Below, in pieces: positions 6,241 through 14,641 of a stretch of DNA of 21,762 bases. A model generated the notes under the pieces. That model did no database searches and was not told the origin of the DNA. It was given only the letters and a program-made list of their open reading frames with translations. Positions within the stretch are counted from its first letter, which is position 1. Every line of letters starts with the position of its first letter. Both the position numbers and the translations under genes were made by a program. The stretch comes from a virus: positions 1 through 21,762 of IMG/VR virus record IMGVR_UViG_3300040816_000562; one strand, 5' to 3'.

Positions 6241-7242
6241 CGACTTAGAAATTGCTATATCACTAATATTATTACAAAAGTCATAAGGACAAATTGTTTT
6301 AGTTTCAGGTAATCTCCACTCAGAATTATTTATATTTCCAAAGTTTACAGCACCACACCAACTGCTATAGATATCGCCTAATGCATCTATATTAATACTT
6401 TCAAAACCTAGATGGCATTTCATTCCGCGAAACTTATTAAGTCCTTGATCTATTATTTGATGACTTTGTACATATTTTGCAGTACCGTCATCATATAAAA
6501 ATTCTGTCATCCATGATTTAGGATCCGAAGGCTCTATGTTCTGTGTTTTTTCAGCAGGTTTAACTCCAGGACGCCTTAGTACGTCTAATTCGTTGTCTGT
6601 GTACTCCCAATATGTTTCCTGCTTACTGTTGCGACCTAGTAACTTCTTATACATGGTTTTAACACATATACTTACATGATCATAATTGTTATGTTTACAA
6701 TCTTTAAACAGATCACGCAAGGTGTCAACAAATATTCCTAATTCTTCTACTCTAGAACCTATCCCTGCTATATTAATATCTATTGTGACATACTCTTTTA
6801 TTTCATTAATAACATCTATAAAATGCTTTTTGTCTTGCGATAAAGGATGATATGTTAATACAACTCCGTCCATATAGTGCTTTGCTTTAGACCACCATTT
6901 GACTGTTCTACTTGCATTAGTATATACTGTACTACTTGAATTATACTCACTAATAGTTTTTATAATGTCTTCAAACCCAGGTATTACAGTTACTTCACCG
7001 CCTATTAATTCATAGTCTGTGCGTTTATCTAATGCGTTGTAGTGCGAAGATAGTCTTTTTATAGTGTCAATGTACTTATTTGTACTTAACCAAGGCTTAG
7101 AGCCATCGTGTAATTGAGGAGGGCAATAATCACAACTGTAATTACAGTTATTGCCCATATTCCATTGAATTCTTATTGCATTAGAATTATTTCTAATGTG
7201 CGGACCTTTTACTGATAAGAGGTTAGGACCCTCGTAAGACAT
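6235..7242 (-). CDS. Radical SAM enzyme with Cys-rich C-terminal domain
   Basis: 335 residues. CNYSCDYC gives Cys33, Cys37 and Cys40, the CX3CX2C ligands of the SAM-binding 4Fe-4S cluster, and LIGGEVTVIPGFEDII (Gly81-Gly82-Glu83) is the methionine-amino-group motif. Four further cysteines (276, 296, 318, 323) in the last 60 residues suggest an auxiliary cluster domain of Twitch/SPASM type, common in enzymes that modify peptides or proteins. The substrate is unknown. The start overlaps the PAAR gene by 20 bases and lacks a strong ribosome binding site, so it is likely coupled to PAAR translation. The 7Fe ferredoxin is a plausible electron donor. Confidence 0.85.
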   Translation of the reverse strand: MSYEGPNLLSVKGPHIRNNSNAIRIQWNMGNNCNYSCDYCPPQLHDGSKPWLSTNKYIDTIKRLSSHYNALDKRTDYELIGGEVTVIPGFEDIIKTISEYNSSSTVYTNASRTVKWWSKAKHYMDGVVLTYHPLSQDKKHFIDVINEIKEYVTIDINIAGIGSRVEELGIFVDTLRDLFKDCKHNNYDHVSICVKTMYKKLLGRNSKQETYWEYTDNELDVLRRPGVKPAEKTQNIEPSDPKSWMTEFLYDDGTAKYVQSHQIIDQGLNKFRGMKCHLGFESINIDALGDIYSSWCGAVNFGNINNSEWRLPETKTICPYDFCNNISDIAISKSL

Positions 7243-7639
7243 CTGAGACTGTACCTAAACTTTCCCCGGCACTACCTATAACTTCTGCGCCTCCAAATTG
7301 AAATGCAGTATTAGCCGCTCCCATTATGCCTATAATTTTTGCTAGTCCTGGACTGCTGATAGCAAAACCTACAAATACTGTTCCCATACCCATTAATGGG
7401 TGGCCACATGTAGCAGGTGTGCCGTTAAATGTAACACTTGCTTTTGCTTGATTAATTCCTGCTCTTACTGTAGGATTTCCTACTGGTAGTATTGCCGCGG
7501 CGTGTGGCGCCTCACCGTGTGTAAATACTACATCTTTTTCTATGCTAACTGGAGTACCGTCAGCGAATACAGTAGGTGCACCAGGACCTATTACTATTCC
7601 CTGAGCATTACTTTGTGTTACTTTTCCTATTACTGGCAT
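7223..7639 (-). CDS. PAAR-domain protein, tail-spike tip
   Basis: 138 residues in the Gly/Pro-rich short-strand pattern of PAAR proteins (T4 gp5.4 type): MPVIGKVTQSNAQGIVIGPG, then GAPTVFADG, VRAGINQAKASVTFNG and TPATCGHPLMGMG. PAAR proteins fold into a small cone that caps the gp5/VgrG spike and usually bind a metal through His/Cys; His66-type (CGHP) and His41-type (THGEAPH) residues are present here. The C-terminal ~45 residues are Gly/Ala-rich and extend past the cone. No ribosome binding site precedes the ATG; a GATAAATA late element ends 6 bases before it, so a leaderless late mRNA is likely. It overlaps the radical SAM gene downstream. Confidence 0.85.
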   Translation of the reverse strand: MPVIGKVTQSNAQGIVIGPGAPTVFADGTPVSIEKDVVFTHGEAPHAAAILPVGNPTVRAGINQAKASVTFNGTPATCGHPLMGMGTVFVGFAISSPGLAKIIGIMGAANTAFQFGGAEVIGSAGESLGTVSDVLRGS

Positions 7640-7644
7640 GTAAA

Positions 7645-7947
7645 CTATTTATCTGCCAATTCTTTAGAATCTTCCTCTACTACTGTATTATAGTCGTCTG
7701 CACTGGATGGCAAACTTTCTGTGATTGATAAAACATGTGATTTATCTATAAAAATTGTTGCAGACTTACTTGTAAAAGTATAAGGAATAACTGCAATCTG
7801 CTCATTTGTAACAACAACTAATTTTGGATGGTCTAAACAAATTGTATTGTTTGTATCATCATTGCTTATTAGTTGTGCTATTATTTCCATTCCTGATACT
7901 GTTTTTATAGTAACTATTTGTCCTAATAACTTATCTATTTCGTACAT
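7645..7947 (-). CDS. Small Sm-like beta-barrel protein, 100 residues
   Basis: MYEIDKLLGQIVTIKTVSG followed by MEIIAQLISND matches the start of an Sm/LSm fold (short helix, then strands carrying a Gly turn: G-x-x-V-x-I-x-T-x-x-G). Alternating strands continue to residue ~80, and the last 20 residues are acidic and disordered. Sm-like proteins usually form rings that bind RNA. The assignment is by pattern, not a decisive motif. The start overlaps the nrdB stop by one base (TAATG), so it is translationally coupled to ribonucleotide reductase. Its 3' end contains the late element that serves the PAAR gene. Confidence 0.5.
   Translation of the reverse strand: MYEIDKLLGQIVTIKTVSGMEIIAQLISNDDTNNTICLDHPKLVVVTNEQIAVIPYTFTSKSATIFIDKSHVLSITESLPSSADDYNTVVEEDSKELADK
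7646..7653 (-). promoter_or_regulatory. GATAAATA late promoter element 6 bases before the PAAR ATG
   Basis: The element overlaps the last codons and stop of the Sm-like gene. The PAAR ATG begins at 7639, so transcription would begin at or beside the start codon. It separates a late structural gene from the early-type nrd operon upstream. Confidence 0.6.
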
Positions 7948-9041
7948 TATAAACTAAAACCTTTAAATGTGTTATCATCTACATCTTGTATTGTACCGCC
8001 TATGATATAAGATGATATTTCTGTTTCTTGCGGTGCTACTTGTACTTCCCCGCCACCTATCCATTTTTGTGTCCACGGTAAAGGATTTGTACTACTATTA
8101 TATATCGATTCTACGCCTACTGCTCTCATTCTTTTGGCGGCAATAAACTCTACATATTGCTTTAAAAGTTCTGCGTTCAATCCAATAATACTTCCGTCTT
8201 TGAACAAATAATCTGCCCAGGCCTTTTCTTGTTCAACTGCACTTACAAACATCTGTTTGCATTCTTCTGCTGTTTCTTTTTTGATCTTTGCAAAGTCTTT
8301 ATCATCTTGTGGTAAAAGTTTAAGCATTTGCTGTGTACTTGCTAGGTGAACATTTTCGTCACGTGCAATTAGTTTGATAATTTTTGCATTACCTTCCATC
8401 TTTTTAAGTTCTGCAAATGCCCAACTACATGCAAAGGATACATAAAAACGTACACCTTCTAAGATGTTTACACTCATCAAACACATCCATAAACGTTTTT
8501 TATGCTCGTACTCATCGTAACTAGCAAGTCCTCTTGATCTTAAATTATTATATTCTATAAGTCTATCATAATTCTCTGATATGCTATCTGAACAATCTAC
8601 TATTTCGTTTATATCTAACATTTCGTCGAATATTTTACTAGGATTAGCATATACATTTCTAATGATATGTGTATAACTTCTGCTGTGAATTGTTTCTGAG
8701 AATGCCCAAGTTTCAATCCATGTTTCCAGTTCAGGTATACTTACAATAGGTAATAGTGCTAAGTTAGGTGATCGACCTTGTACACTATCTAATAGTATTT
8801 GTCTTTTTAAATTACTAGTAAAAATATGTTGTTCATGATCTGATAAGTTTTTAAAGTCAGTAGCATCACGTAAAATGTCTACTTCTTCTGGCCTCCAGAA
8901 AAAACCTAACTGTTTATCAGTAAGTTTATCAAACTGTTTATACTTTAATGTATCATATCTTTGAATGTCAACTGAACCGGCTGGGTCTAGAAACATTTTA
9001 CGTTTTGTATGATCTGATTTTTTTATTTTAAATACACTCAT
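7947..9041 (-). CDS. nrdB: Ribonucleotide reductase class Ia, small (radical) subunit
   Basis: 364 residues. The diiron and radical residues of Escherichia coli NrdB are all present: Asp85, Glu116 and His119 in FSETIHSRSY, the radical Tyr123, Glu195 in LEGVRFYVSFACSWAF, and Glu229 and His232 in ARDENVHL. The protein houses the Fe-O-Fe centre and tyrosyl radical, and passes the radical to NrdA to reduce ribonucleoside diphosphates. The start is joined to nrdA by TAATG. Similarity to enterobacterial NrdB is visible over long stretches, for example PELETWIETWAFSETIHSRS. Confidence 0.98.
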   Translation of the reverse strand: MSVFKIKKSDHTKRKMFLDPAGSVDIQRYDTLKYKQFDKLTDKQLGFFWRPEEVDILRDATDFKNLSDHEQHIFTSNLKRQILLDSVQGRSPNLALLPIVSIPELETWIETWAFSETIHSRSYTHIIRNVYANPSKIFDEMLDINEIVDCSDSISENYDRLIEYNNLRSRGLASYDEYEHKKRLWMCLMSVNILEGVRFYVSFACSWAFAELKKMEGNAKIIKLIARDENVHLASTQQMLKLLPQDDKDFAKIKKETAEECKQMFVSAVEQEKAWADYLFKDGSIIGLNAELLKQYVEFIAAKRMRAVGVESIYNSSTNPLPWTQKWIGGGEVQVAPQETEISSYIIGGTIQDVDDNTFKGFSL

Positions 9042-11329
9042 TATATTTTACAACTCTCGCAATCTTCGTCATCTAATTCGCCTTGTGGCAAATCTTCTAA
9101 TTTGTCATCTTTGTTAATATCTATCTCACCTTGTCCATCGTATGTGTTATTATAATATAACTGTTTACCGCCATACTTATAAAACATCAATAGATGCTGT
9201 AATAACATACTCATTGGTACTTTTTCATCTTCGAAGTGTTCTGGATTGTAAGATGTATTTACCGAAATACCTTGATCTATGTACTTTTGTAATACAGCCA
9301 TAATCTTTAAATAGCCTTCTGGAGACTTTTGATCCCACAGTAAATCATATTTATTTTTATAATATGGATACCCTGGTACTACTTGTTTCAGCACACCATG
9401 TTTGCTTTGCTTAATACTTACAAAACTACGTGGCGGTTCAATACCGTTTGTACTATTACTAATCTGTGCTGATGTTTCAGCAGGCATAAGTGCCATTAAT
9501 GTACTATTTCTAATACCTGTTTCTTTTAGTTGCTTACGCAATCCTTTCCAATCTTGTCTTTCTTTGTGCTTAACAAGTTCGTCAACTTCTTGCTTGTATG
9601 TTTCATTAGGTGTAATACCATGTCCGTATTTAGTTTCCATGTTTTTAGGACATGCACCTTTTTCTTGTGCTAAATCTGAACTTGCTTTGATTAACCAATA
9701 ACTCCATGCTTCTGCCCATTCGTCAACTAACTCTAAGTTAGGATCTTGATAAGTGCTGTCATTTTTTGCTAACCAATATGCAAAGTTAATAATACCTATA
9801 CCTAGTGGACGTCTATTCATTGTACTTAATTGTGCGGCTAATACTGGATATTCTTGATAGTCTAATAATTCATCTAATCCTCTAACTGCTAAATTACAAA
9901 TTTTTTCGAACTCACTTGGGTCTTTAACTACACCCCAATTTACAGCACTCAATGTACACAAACTAATTTCGCCATCTGGGTCGTTGATATCGTTCAATGG
10001 ATTAGTAGGTAAATCAATTTCGCAACACAAATTACTTTGTTTTACTGGTGCTACTTCTTCTATAAATGCTCCATGTGTGTTAGCATGGTCAACATTCATT
10101 AAATAAATCCTACCTGTATCTTTACGTTCTTGTACAAAATTACTAAACAAGTCTATTGCTGATATAGTTTTCTTTTTAATACTTGTCTTACGTTCTGCTT
10201 GTTCGTATAACTCTTGGAACTTGTCTTGATCTGCAAAAAAGGCTTCGTATAGTCCAGGGACATCATGTGGTGAAAATAATGTAATGTTACCGCCACTAAT
10301 AAGTCTTTCATACATTAGTTTGTTAAACTGTACACCATAGTCCATATGACGTACACGATTGTCTTCTGTACCTTTGTTGTTCTTTAATACTAATAAATCT
10401 TCTACTTCTAAATGCCAAATAGGATAGTATAGTGTTGCCGCTCCGCCACGTACTCCACCTTGACTACAACTCTTTACTGCTGATTGGAATAGTTTATAGA
10501 AGGGGATAACTCCTGTGTGAGTTGTGTCTCCACTCCTTATGGGCGAGCCTACTGCTCTAATACTGCCAGCACCTATGCCTATGCCTGCCTTTTGACTTAC
10601 ATACTTTACTACAGCACTTGTAGTTGCATTGATGCTATCTAAACTATCACCTGTTTCAATGAGTACACAACTGCTAAATTGTCTTTGTGGTGTACGCACA
10701 CCAGCCATAACTGGCGTAGGCAAGGAAATTTTAAATGTGCTAATAGCATCGTAATATGCTTTTACATATTGTAATCTAGTTTCTGTTGGGTACTTAGCAA
10801 ATAATGTTGCCGCAATCATCATGTATGCAACTTGTGGTGTTTCGAATATTTCGCCTGTGCTTCTATTCTGCACTAAGTACTTGCCTCGGAACTGTTCCAT
10901 GGCCGCATAAGTTAATACCTCATCACGGTCATGTCTTATGAAGTCGTTGAGTTCGTTTATTTCTTCTTTTGTGTATAGTTTAGTAAACTCAGCATCATAA
11001 AACCCTGCATCTATATTATCTTGTATAATATCACATAAACAAGGAGGTTCAAATGTACCATATACTTCTTTTCTTAAATGGTAATTGATAAGTCTGCCAC
11101 CAACATATTGATAGTTTGGTGTTTCTTCTGAAATAAGATCAGCGGCACTTTTAATAAGTGTCTCTTGAATATCTTCTGTTACTATTTTATCAAAGAATTG
11201 AATTTTAGAATTAATTTCAACTTCACTTGCACTTACACCTGTAATACCTTCACAAGCATACATTACGACTTTGTGTAGTTTATCTATGTTTAAGTCTTCT
11301 AGTGTTCCGTCTCTTTTTTTAACCTGCAT
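9041..11329 (-). CDS. nrdA: Ribonucleotide reductase class Ia, large (catalytic) subunit
   Basis: 762 residues, about the same as E. coli NrdA (761). An ATP-cone occupies residues ~1-90 (VKKRDGTLEDLNIDKLHKVV). Active-site residues are Cys221 (FSSCVLIE), Asn433, Cys435 and Glu437 (SNLCCEIDLPTNP) and Cys458 (SLCTLSAVNWG). Radical-relay tyrosines 725-726 are in KQLYYNNT, and the C-terminal redox pair is CESC (757, 760), which depends on thioredoxin or glutaredoxin. No inteins or introns interrupt it. It reduces NDPs to dNDPs for phage DNA synthesis. It stands first in the nrdA-nrdB-Sm-like operon behind a perfect sigma70 promoter. Confidence 0.99.
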   Translation of the reverse strand: MQVKKRDGTLEDLNIDKLHKVVMYACEGITGVSASEVEINSKIQFFDKIVTEDIQETLIKSAADLISEETPNYQYVGGRLINYHLRKEVYGTFEPPCLCDIIQDNIDAGFYDAEFTKLYTKEEINELNDFIRHDRDEVLTYAAMEQFRGKYLVQNRSTGEIFETPQVAYMMIAATLFAKYPTETRLQYVKAYYDAISTFKISLPTPVMAGVRTPQRQFSSCVLIETGDSLDSINATTSAVVKYVSQKAGIGIGAGSIRAVGSPIRSGDTTHTGVIPFYKLFQSAVKSCSQGGVRGGAATLYYPIWHLEVEDLLVLKNNKGTEDNRVRHMDYGVQFNKLMYERLISGGNITLFSPHDVPGLYEAFFADQDKFQELYEQAERKTSIKKKTISAIDLFSNFVQERKDTGRIYLMNVDHANTHGAFIEEVAPVKQSNLCCEIDLPTNPLNDINDPDGEISLCTLSAVNWGVVKDPSEFEKICNLAVRGLDELLDYQEYPVLAAQLSTMNRRPLGIGIINFAYWLAKNDSTYQDPNLELVDEWAEAWSYWLIKASSDLAQEKGACPKNMETKYGHGITPNETYKQEVDELVKHKERQDWKGLRKQLKETGIRNSTLMALMPAETSAQISNSTNGIEPPRSFVSIKQSKHGVLKQVVPGYPYYKNKYDLLWDQKSPEGYLKIMAVLQKYIDQGISVNTSYNPEHFEDEKVPMSMLLQHLLMFYKYGGKQLYYNNTYDGQGEIDINKDDKLEDLPQGELDDEDCESCKI

Positions 11330-11381
11330 GTGTGTCCCAAAAAATTGTTGTTTGTCGTAAAGTAATATTTACCTAAATTTT

Positions 11382-11410
11382 ATTATAATATAAAACTATT
11401 TAGATGTCAA
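11382..11410 (-). promoter_or_regulatory. Perfect sigma70 promoter for the nrd operon
   Basis: TTGACA (11410-11405), a 17-base spacer and TATAAT (11387-11382) on the minus strand: both hexamers and the spacing are ideal. The -35 box lies in the last codons of the 145-residue gene. The predicted start near 11375 leaves a leader of about 45 bases before the nrdA ATG. This fits early expression by unmodified host RNA polymerase. Confidence 0.85.
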
Positions 11411-11837
11411 GAAAAATATCTTTTTTGGCTATTCGATGGTGTTGAAATGATGTTGAATTCTCTTTTAGATATTCTAACGTTTCTACTTTGCCAGGGGTAA
11501 AATTAAATACTTGATCTTCATATAACAGTACAAGTCCTGTTGACCCTGTTATATTATTACTTATCACAGGAAGAGATAATTCTTCGCATTTTAAGAATTT
11601 TTTATTCATTAATGTTGCTGTTAATACTAATGTAACACCACTTTGACATAGGTACCCTTCACTTACAATTTCAAACGGTGAGGGCCAACTTTTTGGTGTG
11701 TAGTAATCTAAATATCTAGATTCAAATTCCTGAAAAGGAAAGTTTGCTACTATCTCTGATATATCTTGGAACTCTTGCTGTCTAAACGTTCTCCAAATAT
11801 TTAATCGTTGTTCTGAGTTAAGATTTTTTGGCAACAT
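11400..11837 (-). CDS. Conserved-looking phage protein of unknown function, 145 residues
   Basis: Begins MLPKNLNSEQRLNIWRTFRQ with an N-terminal helical part (residues 1-35), followed by a mostly beta region (GVTLVLTATLMN, then TGSTGLVLLYEDQVFNFTPG). No membrane segment or catalytic motif. The start overlaps the stop of the tail-fibre-like gene by one base (TAATG), so the two are likely made together, and a fibre accessory or assembly role is possible but unproven. The -35 box of the nrd promoter is inside its last codons. Confidence 0.75.
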   Translation of the reverse strand: MLPKNLNSEQRLNIWRTFRQQEFQDISEIVANFPFQEFESRYLDYYTPKSWPSPFEIVSEGYLCQSGVTLVLTATLMNKKFLKCEELSLPVISNNITGSTGLVLLYEDQVFNFTPGKVETLEYLKENSTSFQHHRIAKKDIFLDI

Positions 11838-13891
11838 TATGTTGAAGTTTTGATTCTTCTCATTATATATTTTAATGTTGCTGGTTCACCTAAAGTACTA
11901 GTTGCTGTTACCGTTACAATGTTATTGGAAATACTTGCATCAAAACTAACATTACCAGTTTCGTTATCCCCTACGTCTGAGCCCACATCTTGGAAAGCAA
12001 TATTGTTGTTTCCACCTGCAACATTATAACCTGTTAAGTTTAATGTACCTACTTTTGTATATGCTTTTATAGGTGCACTAGAACCATAACTTACAACGTA
12101 ATCTAAGAAATATGCACCATATGTAGAAATATCAAATTGGATATCTTTTGTGCCGCCACTTGCAATACCAACTGACTCTGGTTCGTCAAACGTACTTACT
12201 TTATCTAATGTAGCCGCCGCTGTCTTAGTAAGTAATTCTAAATTTGTATTAAGTGATAACAGTCCTCTGGTATCTTTTGCAATACTTAATGCTGTATTAG
12301 TATATGTACTATATTCAAAATACAACCTATTAACTAGATCTGAGAATGCACTTGCTTCTTCTTTTGAATTAAAATACAGATATTTGTTTGCACTATCTGT
12401 TGCATCTAAGAAATCTGTATATGCAAGAGTAGTAACTTCTGAAACACCAGAGTCACTTAATGTGCTACCTACAGATATATCCGTATAAACATTAATATTC
12501 GCTTGGTTAAGATTTGTGTTTAAGAATCTTTCTAGTTTTGCTCTTACAGTAGTATTACTTGTATATTCTTGTTCTGCTAATTGTAACTCGTTAAGTGTTG
12601 TCCCGTCTTCGTGTAATCTAAAATTAAGTGGTACACTACTATAAGCCGGCTTATGTGTAACATAAACCTTTTGATTACTTGAATCAGGTAAGTATTTTAG
12701 TTGGAACCAATCATACGAACCTTGTAAATTATCTACAATAGTTATTGCCGCTGTAACATTACTTGCACTACTAAGGTCTACACTATGTATAGGAACGTGT
12801 GTAATATTTGCATTTGAAACCACAGATGATGTTGCTGAAAATACAAGTGTTGTTGTATTACTTGATGATAATTCATAATTATTACCATCAATGTTACTGT
12901 CGCCTGTGCCTGTTACATATACAAAATTTAGGTTACTTGATGCATTGTAATCTATAGCAGAATTATCATAATTAAGTGTAACCGTAGAACCGTCACTTGA
13001 ATATGTATCAGTACTAATTTTATCACTTCTACTAATAAGTAAATTACTTAATGTAACTGTAGACGGATCTGTCATGTCAGCAACACTATCGGCAGTTACC
13101 GCAATATGCTTATGATTTAATCCTATAAATCCTGTACCTGTTGTAGAGGATACAACAATGTTATTTTCAGAAAGTTTTCTAAATGTAGGAATATTTTCTG
13201 CCTCATAAAAATTTTCTTGTACGTCAGTTGATATTATTAAATTACTTGAAGGTGTATCAGGATCACCATCTAGAGTCTGTAAAACACCATTTTTATCATA
13301 GTAAGTAATTCTAATATCATCTGTAGATTCTAATGGAGATCTAAAATAGATAACATGTGCGTTGCTAGTATCTTTACTTGCAGAAAAGAAATAATCTTTA
13401 TCACTTGCAATATTATCTGGTATAGCAGATGCGTTAGCAATATAATTTATACTGCTTGGATCTAACTTTGCTTCAATTGAATTGTCGCCAACTAATACTT
13501 CGCTATTTTTAGTAACAGTAATGTCTGTAGATTTAAAAGGTAATAAAGTTCCAATGTTATGATATGTTGTAACAGTAGAATCAAAAATCGATGAGTTTGA
13601 ATTATAACTTAGTTGCCTATCACCTGCCGCTGGAACACCTAATAAACTTTTTGTTGGTAATGAAAATTTTATAATTTGATTATTATAAATGCTTTCCACC
13701 ATATCTTGTGCATTGAGTGTTTTTTCAAATGTTAATTGTTTTCCTGCTTCACTAGATGCATCTGCTCCAATATAGACTTGTCTACTATCTGTCGCAAGAC
13801 CAATCTCACCTGCTCTTAAAGGTTGCGGTAAGTCTTGTTTTAGTCCTCGTCTATTTTGAATTCTTGATACTATTACAGTATTATTAGCCAT
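11837..13891 (-). CDS. Tail-fibre-like structural protein, 684 residues
   Basis: The N-terminus (IVSRIQNRRGLKQDLPQPLR, then AGEIGLATDSRQVYIGAD) matches the short N-terminal segment common to phage fibre and structural proteins, in which R-G-x-K-x-D-L-P and GEIG-x-A-x-D-x-R-x-x-Y-I-G recur. The rest is Ser/Thr/Asn-rich, with low charge, few Cys and many short strands, as expected for an elongated trimeric or repeat fibre. No enzymatic domain is recognised. It is probably in the tail or on the capsid surface, and host recognition is possible. It has a late promoter element, and a hairpin that presents the ribosome binding site precedes it. Confidence 0.72.
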   Translation of the reverse strand: MANNTVIVSRIQNRRGLKQDLPQPLRAGEIGLATDSRQVYIGADASSEAGKQLTFEKTLNAQDMVESIYNNQIIKFSLPTKSLLGVPAAGDRQLSYNSNSSIFDSTVTTYHNIGTLLPFKSTDITVTKNSEVLVGDNSIEAKLDPSSINYIANASAIPDNIASDKDYFFSASKDTSNAHVIYFRSPLESTDDIRITYYDKNGVLQTLDGDPDTPSSNLIISTDVQENFYEAENIPTFRKLSENNIVVSSTTGTGFIGLNHKHIAVTADSVADMTDPSTVTLSNLLISRSDKISTDTYSSDGSTVTLNYDNSAIDYNASSNLNFVYVTGTGDSNIDGNNYELSSSNTTTLVFSATSSVVSNANITHVPIHSVDLSSASNVTAAITIVDNLQGSYDWFQLKYLPDSSNQKVYVTHKPAYSSVPLNFRLHEDGTTLNELQLAEQEYTSNTTVRAKLERFLNTNLNQANINVYTDISVGSTLSDSGVSEVTTLAYTDFLDATDSANKYLYFNSKEEASAFSDLVNRLYFEYSTYTNTALSIAKDTRGLLSLNTNLELLTKTAAATLDKVSTFDEPESVGIASGGTKDIQFDISTYGAYFLDYVVSYGSSAPIKAYTKVGTLNLTGYNVAGGNNNIAFQDVGSDVGDNETGNVSFDASISNNIVTVTATSTLGEPATLKYIMRRIKTST

Positions 13892-13892
13892 T

Positions 13893-13912
13893 TACTAGTC
13901 TCCTAACTAGTA
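13893..13912 (-). promoter_or_regulatory. Hairpin presenting the ribosome binding site in its loop
   Basis: The minus-strand RNA reads TACTAGT-TAGGAG-ACTAGTA: a perfect 7-bp stem whose six-base loop is the Shine-Dalgarno sequence, two bases before the ATG at 13891. It lies directly after the late element at 13914-13921. The structure would keep the site unpaired with other RNA and may raise translation of the fibre gene. Confidence 0.6.
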
Positions 13913-13913
13913 G

Positions 13914-13921
13914 TATTTATC
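13914..13921 (-). promoter_or_regulatory. GATAAATA late promoter element for the tail-fibre-like gene
   Basis: AGTGATAAATACTA on the minus strand, 22 bases before the ATG, located in the short gap after the nuclease stop codon. Same TGATAAATA form as the copies before the lipase, protease, 437-residue and 214-residue genes. Confidence 0.65.
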
Positions 13922-13925
13922 ACTT

Positions 13926-14603
13926 TTAGGAATACTTGGAATAGTAGTCGGAAAGCCTATCGGCCCATTTATTACAATACTGTTCAAATTCTTCACCTTC
14001 TATAACAAAGTCAGCATATTTGCCTTCTCTATCTATCATAAGTATTGCAACTTTTTTAATATTACTTCCAAACATTTCATTATGTGCTAATGCATATGCA
14101 CATCCTTGCATAAAGTAATCTTCAATCCACTCTCTTTTTTTAATCTTTTTAGCAGTTTTAAAATCTATTATTGCTTCGTCTCCTTCATAGATTCCAATAG
14201 CATCAGATGTACCTGCATATAAACCTTGTGCAATGAGTCCTACTTCTACGCCATATATTTCATTAACTTTAGATAATCCCTTATCTATCATTTCATTAAC
14301 CATAGTTTTTGCCATAACACTTATATGATTATTTCCTTTAATTTCGTATTCTTCTTGTAGTATATATTTTTCTAAGGCGTTGTGTACTTTTGTACCAAGT
14401 CCTGCTGATTCTGTGCTTATACGAGTTGCTTCTGCTTCTCCTACACGTTTACGCCAATTAATTAAAGCAGTTTTATCACCAGTTGCTGAAAGTATAGTTG
14501 TAACACTAGGAACAGGATTGTTATCCTCACCAGTGTATTGTCGCTGGCCACTCTTTGCTGTGACTCGTTTAAGTTTAGGGTATTCGTATTTCGATACAAG
14601 CAT
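13926..14603 (-). CDS. RecB/Cas4-type PD-(D/E)XK exonuclease
   Basis: 225 residues. The RecB-nuclease signature is complete: His74 in GTKVHNALEKY, Glu120 in GVEVGLIA, Asp134 in GTSDAIG, Asp147-x-Lys149 in IIDFKTAK, and Gln166/Tyr170 in FMQGCAYAL. The N-terminal stretch PVPSVTTILSATGDK is also typical of phage members. Such enzymes are Mg-dependent DNA exonucleases used in recombination or end processing; some carry an Fe-S cluster, but the Cys set for that is absent here. There is no ribosome binding site; an extended -10 promoter ends 5 bases before the ATG, so the mRNA may be leaderless. Confidence 0.85.
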   Translation of the reverse strand: MLVSKYEYPKLKRVTAKSGQRQYTGEDNNPVPSVTTILSATGDKTALINWRKRVGEAEATRISTESAGLGTKVHNALEKYILQEEYEIKGNNHISVMAKTMVNEMIDKGLSKVNEIYGVEVGLIAQGLYAGTSDAIGIYEGDEAIIDFKTAKKIKKREWIEDYFMQGCAYALAHNEMFGSNIKKVAILMIDREGKYADFVIEGEEFEQYCNKWADRLSDYYSKYS

Positions 14604-14608
14604 ATTTT

Positions 14609-14617
14609 ATTATAACA
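14609..14617 (-). promoter_or_regulatory. Extended -10 promoter before the exonuclease gene
   Basis: TGTTATAAT on the minus strand is a perfect extended -10 element (TGnTATAAT). No good -35 box is seen 16-18 bases upstream. The expected start is at or next to the ATG (14603). Confidence 0.45.
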
Positions 14618-14641
14618 GAAAAATTTAATTAGTAAAGATAT

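Noticed and set aside
6327-6334. TATAAATA on the minus strand inside the radical SAM gene
   Set aside because: It is formed by ordinary Asn-Ile-Asn codons and no gene start follows; an antisense late transcript into the plus-strand island cannot be excluded.
13893-13912. ACTAGT repeats as a possible attachment site or operator
   Set aside because: The paired arms flank the ribosome binding site of the fibre gene and no integrase or repressor gene is in view; an RNA hairpin explains them better.
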